Assembly: GCA_949358305.1 (NCBI GenBank)
Contig: OX442319.1
Span: 13,082,001-13,146,000 of the forward strand
Reading direction: 5' to 3'
DNA: 64,000 nucleotides
Origin: Strigamia acuminata
Lineage: Eukaryota > Arthropoda > Chilopoda > Geophilomorpha > Linotaeniidae
Positions within the stretch are counted from its first letter, which is position 1; each line of letters begins with the position of its first letter. Made by a program: the position numbers and the translations under genes. Below are positions 43,920 through 55,077 of this stretch, one piece after another. The notes under the pieces are model-generated. The model saw only the letters and a program-made list of their open reading frames with translations. It was not told the origin of the DNA and did not search any database.

Positions 43920-44290
43920 GTCATTTAAAATGAAGAAATGTGGCTAAATTTAATTGAAAATGAAGAAAAATAACAAAATTTAATTGAAAATGAAGAAAAA
44001 TAACAAAATTTAATTGAAAATGAAGAACAACGACAAAATTTAATTGAAAATGAAGAAAAACAACAAAATCTAATTGAAAATGAAGAAAAATGGCAAAACG
44101 AAATTGAAAATGAATAAAAATGACAAAATTGAATTGAAAATGAAGAAAAACAACAAAACGAAAATGAAAATGAATAAAAATGACAAAATTTAATTTAAAA
44201 TAAAGAAAAACAACAAAATGTAATTGAAAATGAAGAAAAATGGCAAAATCTAATTTAAAATAATTAATTACGGCAACATCTAATTGAAAA
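43920..44290. repeat. About 30-bp satellite of zinc-finger module 3
   Basis: Tandem GAAAATGAAGAAAAATAACA-type units (TTTAATTG spacer), the best-preserved block of the module satellite; it abuts the Copia remnant. Confidence 0.85.
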
Positions 44291-44485
44291 TGACTGTTTT
44301 GTTTGAGTTTCAAAAATTGGAAATTAAGCGAGAACAATAGACAAATCTACGGATTTACTTTTTCTAAATTTTTCAAGCAGATAATGCTATTTTCAAACGG
44401 GTAAAAATTGAATTGCCCTAATAAAAGCAGAAATGAACCGTTTTCAATTTAAATTTTTTGAACGGAATGAACGATACGAAATCTT

Positions 44486-45259
44486 TTAATTTATTCTGTG
44501 CTTTCTTAAATGAGTTTTCAAATTATCATTTCGGTTAGACGAATAAGCACACAAGTGACACTTGAACGGTTTTTCTCCAGTATGGGCTAAAAGATGTCTT
44601 CTTAAACCAATTCTTTCAATGCAAGAATAAACACACAAATGACACTTGAATGGTTTTTCTCCTGTGTGGGTTAATAGATGTGTTTTTAAGCTCCCACTCA
44701 CAGTGCAAGCATATGCACACAAATGGCACTTGAATGGTTTTTCTCCACTATGGGTTAATAGATGAATTTTTAACCCCCCATTTTGATTGCAAGAATAATC
44801 ACACCAACTGCACTTAAATGGTTTTTCTCCAGTATGGGTTAAAAGATGTTTTTTTAAGCTCCCACTCACAGTGCAAGCATATGCACACAAATGGCACTTG
44901 AATGGTTTTTCTCCAGAATGAGTTAAAAGATGTTTTTTTAAGTTTCCACTCCCAGTGCAAACATATGCACACAAATGACACTTGAAAGGTTTTTCTCCAC
45001 TATGGGTTAATAGGTGTTCTTTTAAATTCCCATTTTGATTCGAACAATAATCACACAAATGGCACTTGAATGGTTTTTCTCCAGTGTGAATTCGCATGTG
45101 GACAGTCATGTTTCCTTTCATCCGAAATGAAAGTGAACACATTTGACATTTGAAAGGCTTTTCCCCAGTGTGTTTAAGCATGTGCTGTTGCAATCGGCAA
45201 ATGTATGTACAGGAATAGTCACACAGATTGCAACAGTAATCCTCACGTTTCCTATTCAT
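44486..45259 (-). CDS. C2H2 zinc-finger protein 3 of the cluster, 9 fingers
   Basis: Starts MNRKREDYCC at 45259; nine fingers, ending LKTHLRKHRIN. The second finger is of the CSLSFRMKGNMTVHMRIH type. The exon start has a deletion relative to other modules: the segment encoding (V/M)xLAxGKL is missing, so the upstream frame reads FRICYSTEVKK. The promoter lacks the TATA box of modules 1, 2, 5 and 7. Confidence 0.9.
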   Translation of the reverse strand: MNRKREDYCCNLCDYSCTYICRLQQHMLKHTGEKPFKCQMCSLSFRMKGNMTVHMRIHTGEKPFKCHLCDYCSNQNGNLKEHLLTHSGEKPFKCHLCAYVCTGSGNLKKHLLTHSGEKPFKCHLCAYACTVSGSLKKHLLTHTGEKPFKCSWCDYSCNQNGGLKIHLLTHSGEKPFKCHLCAYACTVSGSLKTHLLTHTGEKPFKCHLCVYSCIERIGLRRHLLAHTGEKPFKCHLCAYSSNRNDNLKTHLRKHRIN

Positions 45260-45819
45260 TTTTTTTACTTCAGTAGAGTAACAAATTCGAAATGAATTTA
45301 ATCTGAAATTAAAAAATAGTAAAAACAATTAAGTATTAATACATTTAGTTAAATCGGACGATATTCAAATAATATTAGTATGTGTATTCTGAACAGCAAT
45401 AAGGCCACCTCCAATTGCCATTCGCGTCGTCAACCGCTTATTTCCGAGCTGGTTCCAATTCAATTCGCCGAGTTAGGCCTAACGTTCGATGCACGATTGT
45501 TCCGAACTGTTTAAGCAGGCAAAAAAAAAGCAAATAAAACCCAAACAAGACGATTGATCTATTCTGCTGTGCACTTACTATCGTCCGCTTCCACTTTGGT
45601 GGTGTATAGACAGTTTAGAACCTTTGAAACATAATAAAAATGCAATAAATCGAGCTTGATCGAAGAAGGTCGGGGCATGTGCATCAAACTTCAAACAAAC
45701 AACGATAACGGCGGTTGCCATAGAAACTAGTGCGTGGTAACGCTCCAGTCTAAGGACGGGGTCATAACAAACTCTTTACACAATTCGGATCAATAAATAA
45801 TACTCCGTAATAAAGGACG

Positions 45820-46000
45820 GGGATCTAATTGGCGACGTTCAAATTAACGACGCCCAAATTGGCGATTGCAGATTGGCGATGGGCTAAATTGGAGCTGTTC
45901 AGTTGATTAAGTTAGGGCCAAATGGTCGAGCTCCCAAATTGGCAAATTAAAAAAGTTTGAGTATTAACATTTCAGAAAAGATAATCTCCCAAAATGGCGA
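45820..46000. repeat. ATTGGCGA word-repeat segment
   Basis: Short words AATTGGCGA, AAATTAACGA and GATTGGCGAT recur several times. Related segments lie at about 42630-42730 and 51480-51620, and weakly at 49315-49400, in the same place of each module. Confidence 0.6.
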
Positions 46001-46076
46001 ATTAAAAAAGTTTACTTAGTTGCATTTGAATAGCGATAATCTCCCAATTCTGCGACTTCAAATAAAAGTTTAAATA

Positions 46077-46731
46077 TACATGGTGAACAAAAAGTCTGCA
46101 ACTTTACTCAATATTTCTGAAAGTGCTAACAATGCATCTAATCTAATGATGGCAAAGTATTAAAGTTGGGTGGGGCAATCTTTTGGTGACAATTATTTAG
46201 TCTAAAAATGACTAATCCTCGAATCTTTTGTACTAAAATTTTTTAAGAAAATTGCAATTTTTTAAAGTAGACACAGGTCAAAGAAAAAATGCCCCAAACT
46301 GAAAATGACTTTTTCTTTTTAAAAGTTCAGTTATCTGCTCACAAATCTGCAACGGTGCCAGATATGCAAATTCCAACAAGGGAAATCGATTTTTTGGGTC
46401 ATTTTTCGTCTAATCAGCACGTTTTTGGCGCTTTTTTTCAATTTGGGGCATTTTTTCTTTGACTTGTGTCTACTTTAGAAAATTAAAATTTTCTTAAAAC
46501 ATTTTAGTACAAAAGATTTGAGGATTAGTCATTTTTAGACTAAATAAATGTTGCTCTAACGGTTTCCGAGATAATTTTCCAATGACCTTGAAGGAACATC
46601 CCAAGGTCAAATTTCGGGTCACCAAAAGATTGCCCCACCTAACTTTAATACTTTGCCATCATTAGATATGATGCATTGTCAGCACTTTCAGAAATATTAA
46701 GTAAAGTTGCAGACTTTTTTAAAACCCTGTA
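46077..46731. mobile_element. Large TA-ended foldback element
   Basis: Left end TACATGGTGAACAAAAAGTC, right end the inverse of TACAGGGTTTTAAAAAAGTC. The arms stay complementary for about 280 bp (for example AAAGATTGCCCCACC on the right against GGTGGGGCAATCTTT on the left) around a short loop. Ends resemble those of the element at 9638-10701 (TACAGGGT). No transposase. Confidence 0.85.
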
Positions 46732-46739
46732 TAATTGTT

Positions 46740-47094
46740 TCACATAGAAATATTCGAATTTTTTAGCTTTCCACCATCGTGACATTCATCTTGGACGTGC
46801 CGAGTTTCCAGGACACGTTGCTGGCCGAAACATCAATTCTTTTGTGGAAAAATTTCTTCAAGTCGACAATTTTCCAATATTCGAAAGACTTTTCCTTCTC
46901 GCAACTGTGGCAAGAATACGAAAATTACTTCATTCAACTAGTGGAAAACGGTTTGATTATTCCACACAACTTGAAACCACGTTTGAGCCAATTCGTCATC
47001 TACGTAGGACGACAATTGCTCGATTGGTCGCTCATGGAAAACGACGAAAGAAAGGAATTAATCGTGAAATTAATCGTTTATTACAATTGGAAAT
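46740..47094 (+). pseudogene. Gene fragment with an open frame of about 105 codons
   Basis: The frame from 46779 encodes FILDVPSFQDTLLAETSILL and FSQLWQEYENYFIQLVENG, ending WSLMENDERKELIVKL. Its end matches the fragment at 39600-39983. The codon pattern looks like coding sequence, but there is no flanking exon and no recognised family. It may be an exon captured in the module or a remnant of an older gene. Confidence 0.4.
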
Positions 47095-47162
47095 GAAATC
47101 AGAAAAACATAAAAATCTTATTAACATACAACGGAAAAAATTTGGAAGATTTTCAAGCTGGC

Positions 47163-47440
47163 AAAATCTCATTTAAAAATGGCAAAATTTTATTTAAAAA
47201 TGGCAAAATTTTATTTAAAAATGGCAAAATTTTATTTAAAAATGGCAAAATTTTATTTAAAAATGGCAAAATTTTATTTAAAAATGGCAAAATTTTATTT
47301 AAAAATGGCAAAATTTTATTTAAAAATGGCAAAATTTTATTTAAAACTGGCAAAATTTTATTTAAAAATGGCAAAATTTTATTTAAAACTGGCAAAATTT
47401 TATTTAAAAATGGCAAAATTTTATTTAAAATGAAGAAATA
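47163..47440. repeat. Minisatellite, 21-bp unit
   Basis: About 13 near-identical copies of AAATGGCAAAATTTTATTTA plus one base. All frames through it stay open (MAKFYLK and similar); they are not genes. It appears to be a recent expansion of one unit of the surrounding module satellite. Confidence 0.95.
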
Positions 47441-47929
47441 CGGCTTTCATTTAAAATGAATAAAAATGACTAAATTTAACAATCAAACAAAATTTAATTG
47501 AAAATGAAGAAAAATGACAAAATTTAACAACAAAATTTAACTGAACATAAATAAAAATTAAAAAATCTAATTGAAAATGAATGTAAACGAGAAAATTTAA
47601 TTGAAAATGAATAAAAATGGCAAAATCTAAATTAAAATAATTGAATACGGCAACACTAATTAAAAATTGGCAAAAATCAACTTAAAAATGGCAGAAAGAT
47701 GATGTTAACATCACTTATTACAACGCATGTTTTGTTTCAGTTTGAAAAATTGGAAATTAAGCGAGAAAAATATACAAATCTACAGATTTACTTTTTCTAA
47801 ATTTTTCAACCAAATAATGATATTTTCAAAAGGGTAAAACTTGAATTTCCCTTATTAATACTTAATAAAAGCTGAAATTAATCGTTATCATTTTAAATTT
47901 TTTTAACAGAATGAACAATTCGAAATCTT

Positions 47930-48700
47930 TTAATTTCTGTGATTACTTAAATGAGTTTTTAAACGATCATTTCGGTTAGACGAATAAGCACACAAGTGAC
48001 ACTTGAACGGTTTTTCTCCAGTATGGGTTAAAAGATGTCTTCTTAAATCCTTTCTGTCAATGCAAGCATATGCACACAAATCGCACTTGAATGGTTTTTC
48101 TCCAGTATGGCTTAAAAGATGTTTTTTTAACCTCCCACTCCCAGTGCAAGCATATGCACACAAATGACATTTGAAAGGCTTTTCTCCTGTGTGGGTTAAT
48201 AGATGTCTTCTTAAATCCCCATTTTGAGCCGAAGAATAATCACACAAATGGCACTTGAATGCTTTTTCTCTTGTGTGGGTTAATAGATGTCTTCTTAAAT
48301 GCCCATTCCCAGTGCAAGCATAAGCACACAAATGACACATGAATGGTTTTTCTCCTGTGTGGGTTAATAAATGTCCTCTTAAATTCCCATTTTGAGCTGA
48401 AGAATAATCACACAAATGGCACTTGAATGGTTTTTCTCCTGTGTGGGTTAAAAGATGTTTTCTTAAATCCCCATTTTGAGTGCAAGAATAATCACACAAA
48501 TGGCACTTGAATGGTTTTTCTCCAGTGTGAATTCGCATGTGGGCAGTCAAGTAACTTTTAAGTCGAAATGAAAGTGAACACATTTGACATTTGAACGGCT
48601 TTTCCCCAGTGTGTTTAAGCATGTGCTGTTCCAAAAGTGAATAGCGTGAACCCGAATAGTCACACAGGTTGCAATTGTAATCCTCACGTTTCCTATTCAT
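47930..48700 (-). CDS. C2H2 zinc-finger protein 4 of the cluster, 9 fingers
   Basis: Starts MNRKREDYNCNLCDYSG at 48700; nine fingers, ending LKTHLSNHRN. Finger 1 (CDYSGSRYSLLEQHMLKH) is of the type in genes 2 and 7, unlike the CTYICxLQQH type of genes 1, 3 and 6. An in-frame stop lies before the conserved upstream segment, so translation must start at this ATG. The upstream region has GTTTAAAC in place of the TATA box. Confidence 0.9.
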   Translation of the reverse strand: MNRKREDYNCNLCDYSGSRYSLLEQHMLKHTGEKPFKCQMCSLSFRLKSYLTAHMRIHTGEKPFKCHLCDYSCTQNGDLRKHLLTHTGEKPFKCHLCDYSSAQNGNLRGHLLTHTGEKPFMCHLCAYACTGNGHLRRHLLTHTREKAFKCHLCDYSSAQNGDLRRHLLTHTGEKPFKCHLCAYACTGSGRLKKHLLSHTGEKPFKCDLCAYACIDRKDLRRHLLTHTGEKPFKCHLCAYSSNRNDRLKTHLSNHRN

Positions 48701-49431
48701 TTTTTTTTCTTTACTTCAGTAGAGGAACAAATTCGAAGCTTTCCTTATACTAAACACACCGATATGAACTTATTCTGAAATTAACAAATAATAAAAAACA
48801 ATTAAGTATTAATACATGTAACTAATAATAATAATATATTATATAATATAACATAATAATATAATATAATAATAATAAAACAGATAATATTAGTTTGTCT
48901 ACTCTGAACAGCAATAATGCTACCTCCAATTGCCATTCGCAACATAAACCGCTTATTTCCGTGCTGGTTCCAATTCAATTCGCCGAGTTAGGCCTAACGT
49001 TCCATGCACGATTGCTCCGACCTGTTTAAACAAGGGAAAAAAAGCAAATAAAACCGAATAAGGTGATTTATCTATTCTCCTCTGCCCTTACTATCGTCTG
49101 CTTCCAATTTGGTGGTGTTTAGACACTTTGGAACCTTTGAAACGGAATCAAAATGCAATAAGTCGAGCGTGATCGAAGAAGTTCGGGGCATGAGCATCAA
49201 AATTCAAACAAACAAAGATAACGGCGGTTGCCATAGAAACTCGTGCGTAGTAACAAACTCGTTACACAAATGTCATTAAATAATAATAAAGAGAGGTTTT
49301 CACACATCATGGAAGGGGACCCAATTTACGACGACCAAATTAAAAACGTTTACTGAGTTGCATTTGAGTAGCGATAATCTCCCAATTTTTGCGATTTCAA
49401 ATAAAAGTTTAAATATTTCATTTCACTTATT

Positions 49432-49880
49432 CTACTGGTCTTTTTAGTGAGTGGTCAAAATAATTTTAAACCCAAAGATAGTGATTTTTTTTTTTTTTTT
49501 TTTTTTTTGTATGAATAATTTGAAACTATTTATTATTTTAATTATTTAATTTATTATTGTTTACATAGTTTAATGTTATGGTTTAAAAACAAAAAGTGAA
49601 GTGGTATTGTTTAGGTTTATGGATACGCCACTAGATGGTGCAATACGTAAAGCTACGCCTGGCGCCAAGGTGTGGTGTATAATGACTGGATAATAAACTG
49701 GCACTTCATCACAGTGCATCACCTGACATGCATCGTTCTCCTTATGCACTCAACACAACAGTGCGCATCGTTTATTAAAATGGGAAATGAAATGAGAAAA
49801 ACAAAAAAAAATATGACAGAGAAAATTTGGAAAATCTAAAAGCTGGCAAAACTTTAATTATATTTGAATTTAATTAACAA
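49432..49880. other. Spacer with a T26-like homopolymer and an LTR-like edge
   Basis: Contains a run of about 26 T at 49482-49508. A segment ending CACTCAACACAACA at 49761 looks like a retroelement LTR end, but no partner or target duplication is visible. No gene. Confidence 0.35.
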
Positions 49881-50222
49881 TTGAGTAACATTAATATGAA
49901 GAAAAATAATAAAATTCAATTGAAAATGAATAAAAATGACAAAGTTTAATTGAAAATGAAGAAAAACAACAATATCTCCTGTAATTGAAAATGACTAAAA
50001 TGGCAAAATCTAATTGAAAATAATTAAAAACGGCAACATCTGATTGAAAATGCATGTTTTGTTTGAGTTTCAAAAATTGGAATTAAGGTGAACAATAAAC
50101 AAATCTACAGATTTACTTTTTCTAACTTATTCATGCAGATAAAGCTATTTTCAAAAGGGTAAAAATTGAATTGCCCTAAATTAAATTAAATTTTTTGAAC
50201 GGAATGAACTGTACGAAATCTT

Positions 50223-50909
50223 TTAATTTCCGTGCTTACTTAAATGAGTTTTCAAACTATAATTTCGGGTAGACGAATAAGCACACAAGTGACACTTGAA
50301 CGGTTTTTCTCCCGTATGGCCTAAAAGATGTCTTTTTAAGGTCCCATTTCGATTACTAGAATAATCACACAAATGGCAAGCGAATGGTTTTTCTCCAGTA
50401 TGAGTTAAAAGATGTTTTTTTAAGTCCCCACTCCCAGTGCAAGCATATGCACACAAATGGCATTTGAACGGTTTATCACCAGTATGGGTTAAAAGATGTC
50501 TTTTTAAGCTCCCACTCACAGTGCAAGCATATGCGCACAAATGACACTTGAATGGCTTTTCTCCAGTATGGGTTAGTAGATGTCTTCTTAAATCTCCACT
50601 TTGAATGCAAGAATAAACACACAAATGGCACTTGAAAGGTTTTTCTCCAGTATGGGTTAATAGGTGTTCTTTTAAACTCCCATTTTGAGCCGAAGAGTAA
50701 TTACACAAATGGCACTTGAATGGTTTTTCTCCCGTGTGAATTCGCATGTGGACAGTCAAGCTTCCTTTCATCCGAAAGGAAAGTGAACATATTCGACATT
50801 TGAAAGGCTTTTCACCAGTGTGTTTAAGCATGTGATAGTTCATTAGACAAATGTATGTACAGGAATAGTCACACAGATGGCAACAGTAATCCTCATGTTT
50901 CTTATTCAT
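50223..50909 (-). CDS. C2H2 zinc-finger protein 5 of the cluster, 8 fingers
   Basis: Starts MNKKHEDYCCHLCDYSC at 50909; eight fingers, ending LKTHLSKHGN. The upstream frame VCLAYGKLRICYSTEVKK is present as in genes 1 and 2. The linker between fingers 5 and 6 is HTGDKPFKC. The promoter has a TATA box. Confidence 0.9.
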   Translation of the reverse strand: MNKKHEDYCCHLCDYSCTYICLMNYHMLKHTGEKPFKCRICSLSFRMKGSLTVHMRIHTGEKPFKCHLCNYSSAQNGSLKEHLLTHTGEKPFKCHLCVYSCIQSGDLRRHLLTHTGEKPFKCHLCAYACTVSGSLKRHLLTHTGDKPFKCHLCAYACTGSGDLKKHLLTHTGEKPFACHLCDYSSNRNGTLKRHLLGHTGEKPFKCHLCAYSSTRNYSLKTHLSKHGN

Positions 50910-51186
50910 TATTTTCTTTACTTCTGTAGAGTAACAAATTCGAAGCTTTCCATATGCTAAACACACCGAAATGAACTTATTCTGAAATTAAGAAATAGTA
51001 AAACCAATTAAGTAATAATACATTTAACTAACTCGGACGATATTCAAGTAACATTAGTATGTGTACTCTGAACAGCAATAACGCCACTTCCAATTGCCAT
51101 TCGCGTCGTCAACCGCTTATTTCCATGCTGATTCCAATTCAATGCGCCGAGTTAGGCCTAACGTTCGATGCACGATTTCGCCGAAC

Positions 51187-51194
51187 TATATAAA
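51187..51194 (-). promoter_or_regulatory. TATA box of zinc-finger gene 5
   Basis: TTTATATA on the minus strand at the conserved module position, upstream of the TTCGGCGAAATCGTGCATCG block. Confidence 0.55.
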
Positions 51195-51699
51195 CGGGGA
51201 AAAATCAAATTAAACCCAAACACGGTGATTTATCTATTCCTCTCTGAACTTACTATCGTCTGCTTCCACTGTGGTGGTGTTTAGTCACTTTGGAAAGTTT
51301 GAAACGTAATAAAAATGCAATAAATTGAGCTTGATCGAAGAAGTTCGGGCATGTGCATCAAAATTCAAACGAACAAAGACAACGGCGGTTGCCATAGAAA
51401 CTAGTGCGTAGTAACGCTACAGTCTAAGGACGGTGTCATAACAAACTCTTTACACAAATTTGGGTTAATAAATAACAATAATAAGACGGGGACCTAATTG
51501 GCGACGTTCAAATTGGCGATGGCCGGATTGGCGCTGGTCAGTTTGGCGATTTCCCAAATGATTAAATTAGAGCCAAATGGCCGAGTTCCCAAATTGGCAA
51601 ATTAAAGAAGCTTACATAGTTGCATACGAGTAGAGATAATCTCCCGATTTCAAATAAAAGTTTAAATATATTATTACAGTTATTACTCACTGGTCTTTT

Positions 51700-52540
51700 C
51701 AGTGAGTGGTCAAAATAGTTTTGAGCCCCAACAAACTGATTTCTTTGGAATAAAATCTGTTACTGTGAATATTTGTGTCCAATTTCTTTTCTAAACTATA
51801 CATTTTGCTTCCCTTAACCAGACTTCATTATCAGTTTTAGCCAAGCTTACGACAAAACTAAATGAAGCCAAATAAACTAATGGTCAAAATACTTTAGGGC
51901 TATGAATACTGTATAAACAATACAACAATATTTCTTTGGCTCTACTTATTGACTCACACACTCCATAGTGAATTTGGCCCAAAATTAGACGTCAAACTAA
52001 GTCTTTCTCCGCACCAGGCGAGAATACAGAAGGGTTGCTATGCACTGCAACAATCTACCGGGCTGAAGTCGGCACCACATTCACATTCACCCAAATTGCA
52101 GATACAACAAATCCCATTTTGTTTACCACAGATTTCAATGGTTTTTACACCAAAAGTAAAAGGACAATCTCCTTTTCCCTCATAGTTTTCAAATGGCAAC
52201 CATCTACGGTACCCAGAAAACAGTAAATTTGACGTAGAAACCAAGGAAGAAATAAACTTCTCTGCGTGTGATGACATTACACAGTAAATTTGAAAGTTAT
52301 CTGCTTAGGTTATTAAATATTTGACACAGTAGAACTAGTTTATCTAATTCCTCCGTAATAATCTAACGAGTAATATTTATGAATAATTAAAACACTTTAT
52401 TTATACTTTTATATTGATAAAAACACTTAAGTGACCTCAGGATCACTACAAACTAAATTGTATAATTAAATTAAATTAAGAGATTGAAGAAACCTTTGCG
52501 TGGATGAAAAAGCCTTTTTCTTAATCATGTTATTTCAGGG
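51700..52540. other. Inter-module spacer with a cysteine-rich coding-like segment
   Basis: Most of it shows nothing recognisable. On the minus strand at 52038-52277 an open frame of 79 codons contains GDCPFTFGVKTIEICGKQNG and CICNLGECECGADFSP. It is the best-preserved copy of the unit repeated at 7840-8261. No partner exon was found, so I do not call it a gene. Confidence 0.45.
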
Positions 52541-53177
52541 TGTGCGGATCAGAATGGTTGTAACCATAAACAGATTTAAAGTCAGTTTTAAATTACGTTT
52601 ATTAAAATTGGAAATGAAATGAGAAAAACAAAAATCTTATTAATAAACAACAGAGAAAATTTGGAAAATCTAAAGTTGGCAAAATTTTTATTAACATTGG
52701 CAAAATCTTATTTAAAAATGGCTAAATGTCATTTAAAATAAAGAAATATAGCTAAATTTTATTTTAAATGAAGAAAGATAGCTAAATTTCACTTTAAAAT
52801 GAGGAAAAATGACAATTTAGTTTAAAATGACTAAAAACAAAAAAAATTTAATTAAAATTGAATAAAAACAACAAAATTTAATTGAAAATGAATAAAAACA
52901 ACAAAATGTAATTGAACAAAATGAATTAAAACCATCTTAAAATGTCAGAAAGATGTTAACATTTCTTATACAATGTATGTTTTGTTTCAGTTTAAAAAAT
53001 TGGAAATTAAGCGAGAAAAATATAGAAATCTACAGATTTCCTTTTTCTAAATTTTTCAACCAAATAGTTATTTTCAAAAGGGTAAAACTTGAATTGCCCT
53101 TATTAATACTTAATAAAAGCTGAAATCAACCGTTATCATTTTAAATTTTTTTAACATTATGAACAATACGAAATCTT

Positions 53178-53780
53178 TTAATTTCTGTGCTTACTTAAAT
53201 GAGTTTTCAAACGATCATTTCGGTTAGACGAATAAGCACACAAGTGACACTTGAAAGGTTTTTCTCCAGTATGGGTTAACAGATGTCTTCTTAAACACTT
53301 TCTTTCAATGCAAGCGTATGCGCACAAATGACACTTGAATGGTTTTCCTCCAGTATGCGTTAAAAGATGTTGTTTTAAGTTCCCACTCCCAGTGCAAGCA
53401 TAAGCACACAAATGACATTTGAAAGGTTTTTCTCCAGTATGCGTTAACAAATGTCTTCTTAAATTCCCATTTTGATTGCTAGAATAATCACACAAATGGC
53501 AGTTGAATGGTTTTTCTCCTGTGTGGGTTAATAGATGTTTTCTTAAATCCCCATATTGAGTGCAAGAATAATCACACAAATGGCACTTGAATGGTTTTTC
53601 TCCCGTGTGAATTCGCATGTGGACACCCACGTATGTTTTAAGTCGAAATGAAAGTGAACACATTCGACATTTGAAAGGCTTTTCACCAGTGTGTTTAAGC
53701 ATGTGCTGTTGCAATCGGCAAATGTACGTACAGGAATAGTTACACAGATTGCAGCAGTAATCCTCACGTTTTCTATTCAT
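53178..53780 (-). CDS. C2H2 zinc-finger protein 6 of the cluster, 7 fingers
   Basis: Starts MNRKREDYCCNLCNYSC at 53780; 200 residues and seven fingers, ending LKTHLSKHRN. Finger 2 is CSLSFRLKTYVGVHMRIH. One linker is HTGGKPFKC. Its 5' flank (an expanded TAATAATATA tract at 53900-53995 and the CTGTTTAAACAGG promoter variant) closely matches module 4, pointing to a recent 4/6 duplication. Confidence 0.9.
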   Translation of the reverse strand: MNRKREDYCCNLCNYSCTYICRLQQHMLKHTGEKPFKCRMCSLSFRLKTYVGVHMRIHTGEKPFKCHLCDYSCTQYGDLRKHLLTHTGEKPFNCHLCDYSSNQNGNLRRHLLTHTGEKPFKCHLCAYACTGSGNLKQHLLTHTGGKPFKCHLCAYACIERKCLRRHLLTHTGEKPFKCHLCAYSSNRNDRLKTHLSKHRN

Positions 53781-54456
53781 TTTTTTTCTTTACTTCAGTA
53801 GAGTAACAAATTTGAAGCTTTCCTCATACTAAACACACCGAAATAAACTTATTCTGAAATTAACAAATAGTAAAAAACAATTAAGTATTAATACATGTAA
53901 CTAATAATAATAATATATTATATAATATAATATAATAATAATAATATATTATATAATATAATATAATAATATAACATATAATAATAAAACAAATAATATT
54001 AGTTTGTCTACTCTGAACAGCAATAATGATACCTCCAATTGCCATTCGCAACATAAACCGCTTATTTCCGTGCTGGTTCCAATTCAATTCGCCGAGTTAG
54101 GCCTAACGTTCCATGCACGATTGCTCCGAACTGTTTAAACAGGGGAAAAAAAGCAAATAAAACCGAATAAGGTGATTTATCTATTCCCCTCTGCCCTTAC
54201 TATCGTCTGCTTCCAATTTGGTGGTGTTTAGACACTTTGGAACCTTTGAAACGTAATTAATATGCAATTAATCGAGCTTGATCGAAGAAGTTCGGGGCAC
54301 GTGCATTAAACTTCAAACCAAGGTTGAACGACGTTATAAGGTTTGGCCACATCGGCGAAATGACGTCACTTCATAAAATTGAAGGGGCGGAGCTAGTGGC
54401 GTAGCAATCGCTTCTCTTACGTCAGTGGGCGCCGATTCAAAATTCAAAGTGTAAAA

Positions 54457-54635
54457 ATGGCATCCTGTGCAGTTTTTTGCATATAAAAATACAGACAAGT
54501 CAAAATTAGATTTTAAATTAGCTTTTTTATTATTTCCCAAAGATAAGAAGATTAGGAAAAAATGGCAATTTGTGTGCAAACAAAAAATATGATCAATTTT
54601 AAAGCAGAAAGAATCTGTTCAATAGTGTGACATTG
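54457..54635 (+). pseudogene. THAP-domain fragment of the deleted transposon
   Basis: ATG at 54457 begins MASCAVFC; after an immediate shift the frame reads NTDKSKLDFKLAFLLFPKDK, then IRKKWQFVCKQKNM and FKAERICSI before a stop. The C-x(n)-C, FPKD, KKW and ICS elements in this order are those of the C2CH THAP DNA-binding domain. The final Cys-x2-His and all catalytic parts are lost. Confidence 0.7.
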
Positions 54636-55077
54636 CAAATTACATGCAATGGACAGTTGGACAATCTAGAGGCACAATTCAAAAAGCCAGTTTATGGGCA
54701 AAATCAAAAATATAATTTGACCTGTTTTTTAATTAAGAATTGTATTTATTTGCGAATCATTTATGGGTTTTAAATTTTAGTTATAAATATTCACATACAA
54801 ATGATATTCTATTTATTTAAAATTTTATGTAATAATTCCATGGATTTGTTGAAGTAAAAATATTTTTCAGAATGCTCTATTGTTGTTCAAATCGAATTTT
54901 TTGCCTAACAAAGAAAACGTGACAGTACAGTTTAATTTAATATCATACTTTGTCCATTTATTTTTTATCCAAATTTATCAGTGTCACAAGTTTGATTTCA
55001 AAAATCATAAAAATCATACAACAGTAATAAAATAAATAAAATAAAAATTTATTGATGAGTGCAACCGGGTGGCGCTA

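Noticed and set aside
47142-47459. Frames of 84-105 codons reading MAKFYLK or NGKILFK repeats
   Set aside because: Produced by the 21-bp minisatellite; every frame is open.
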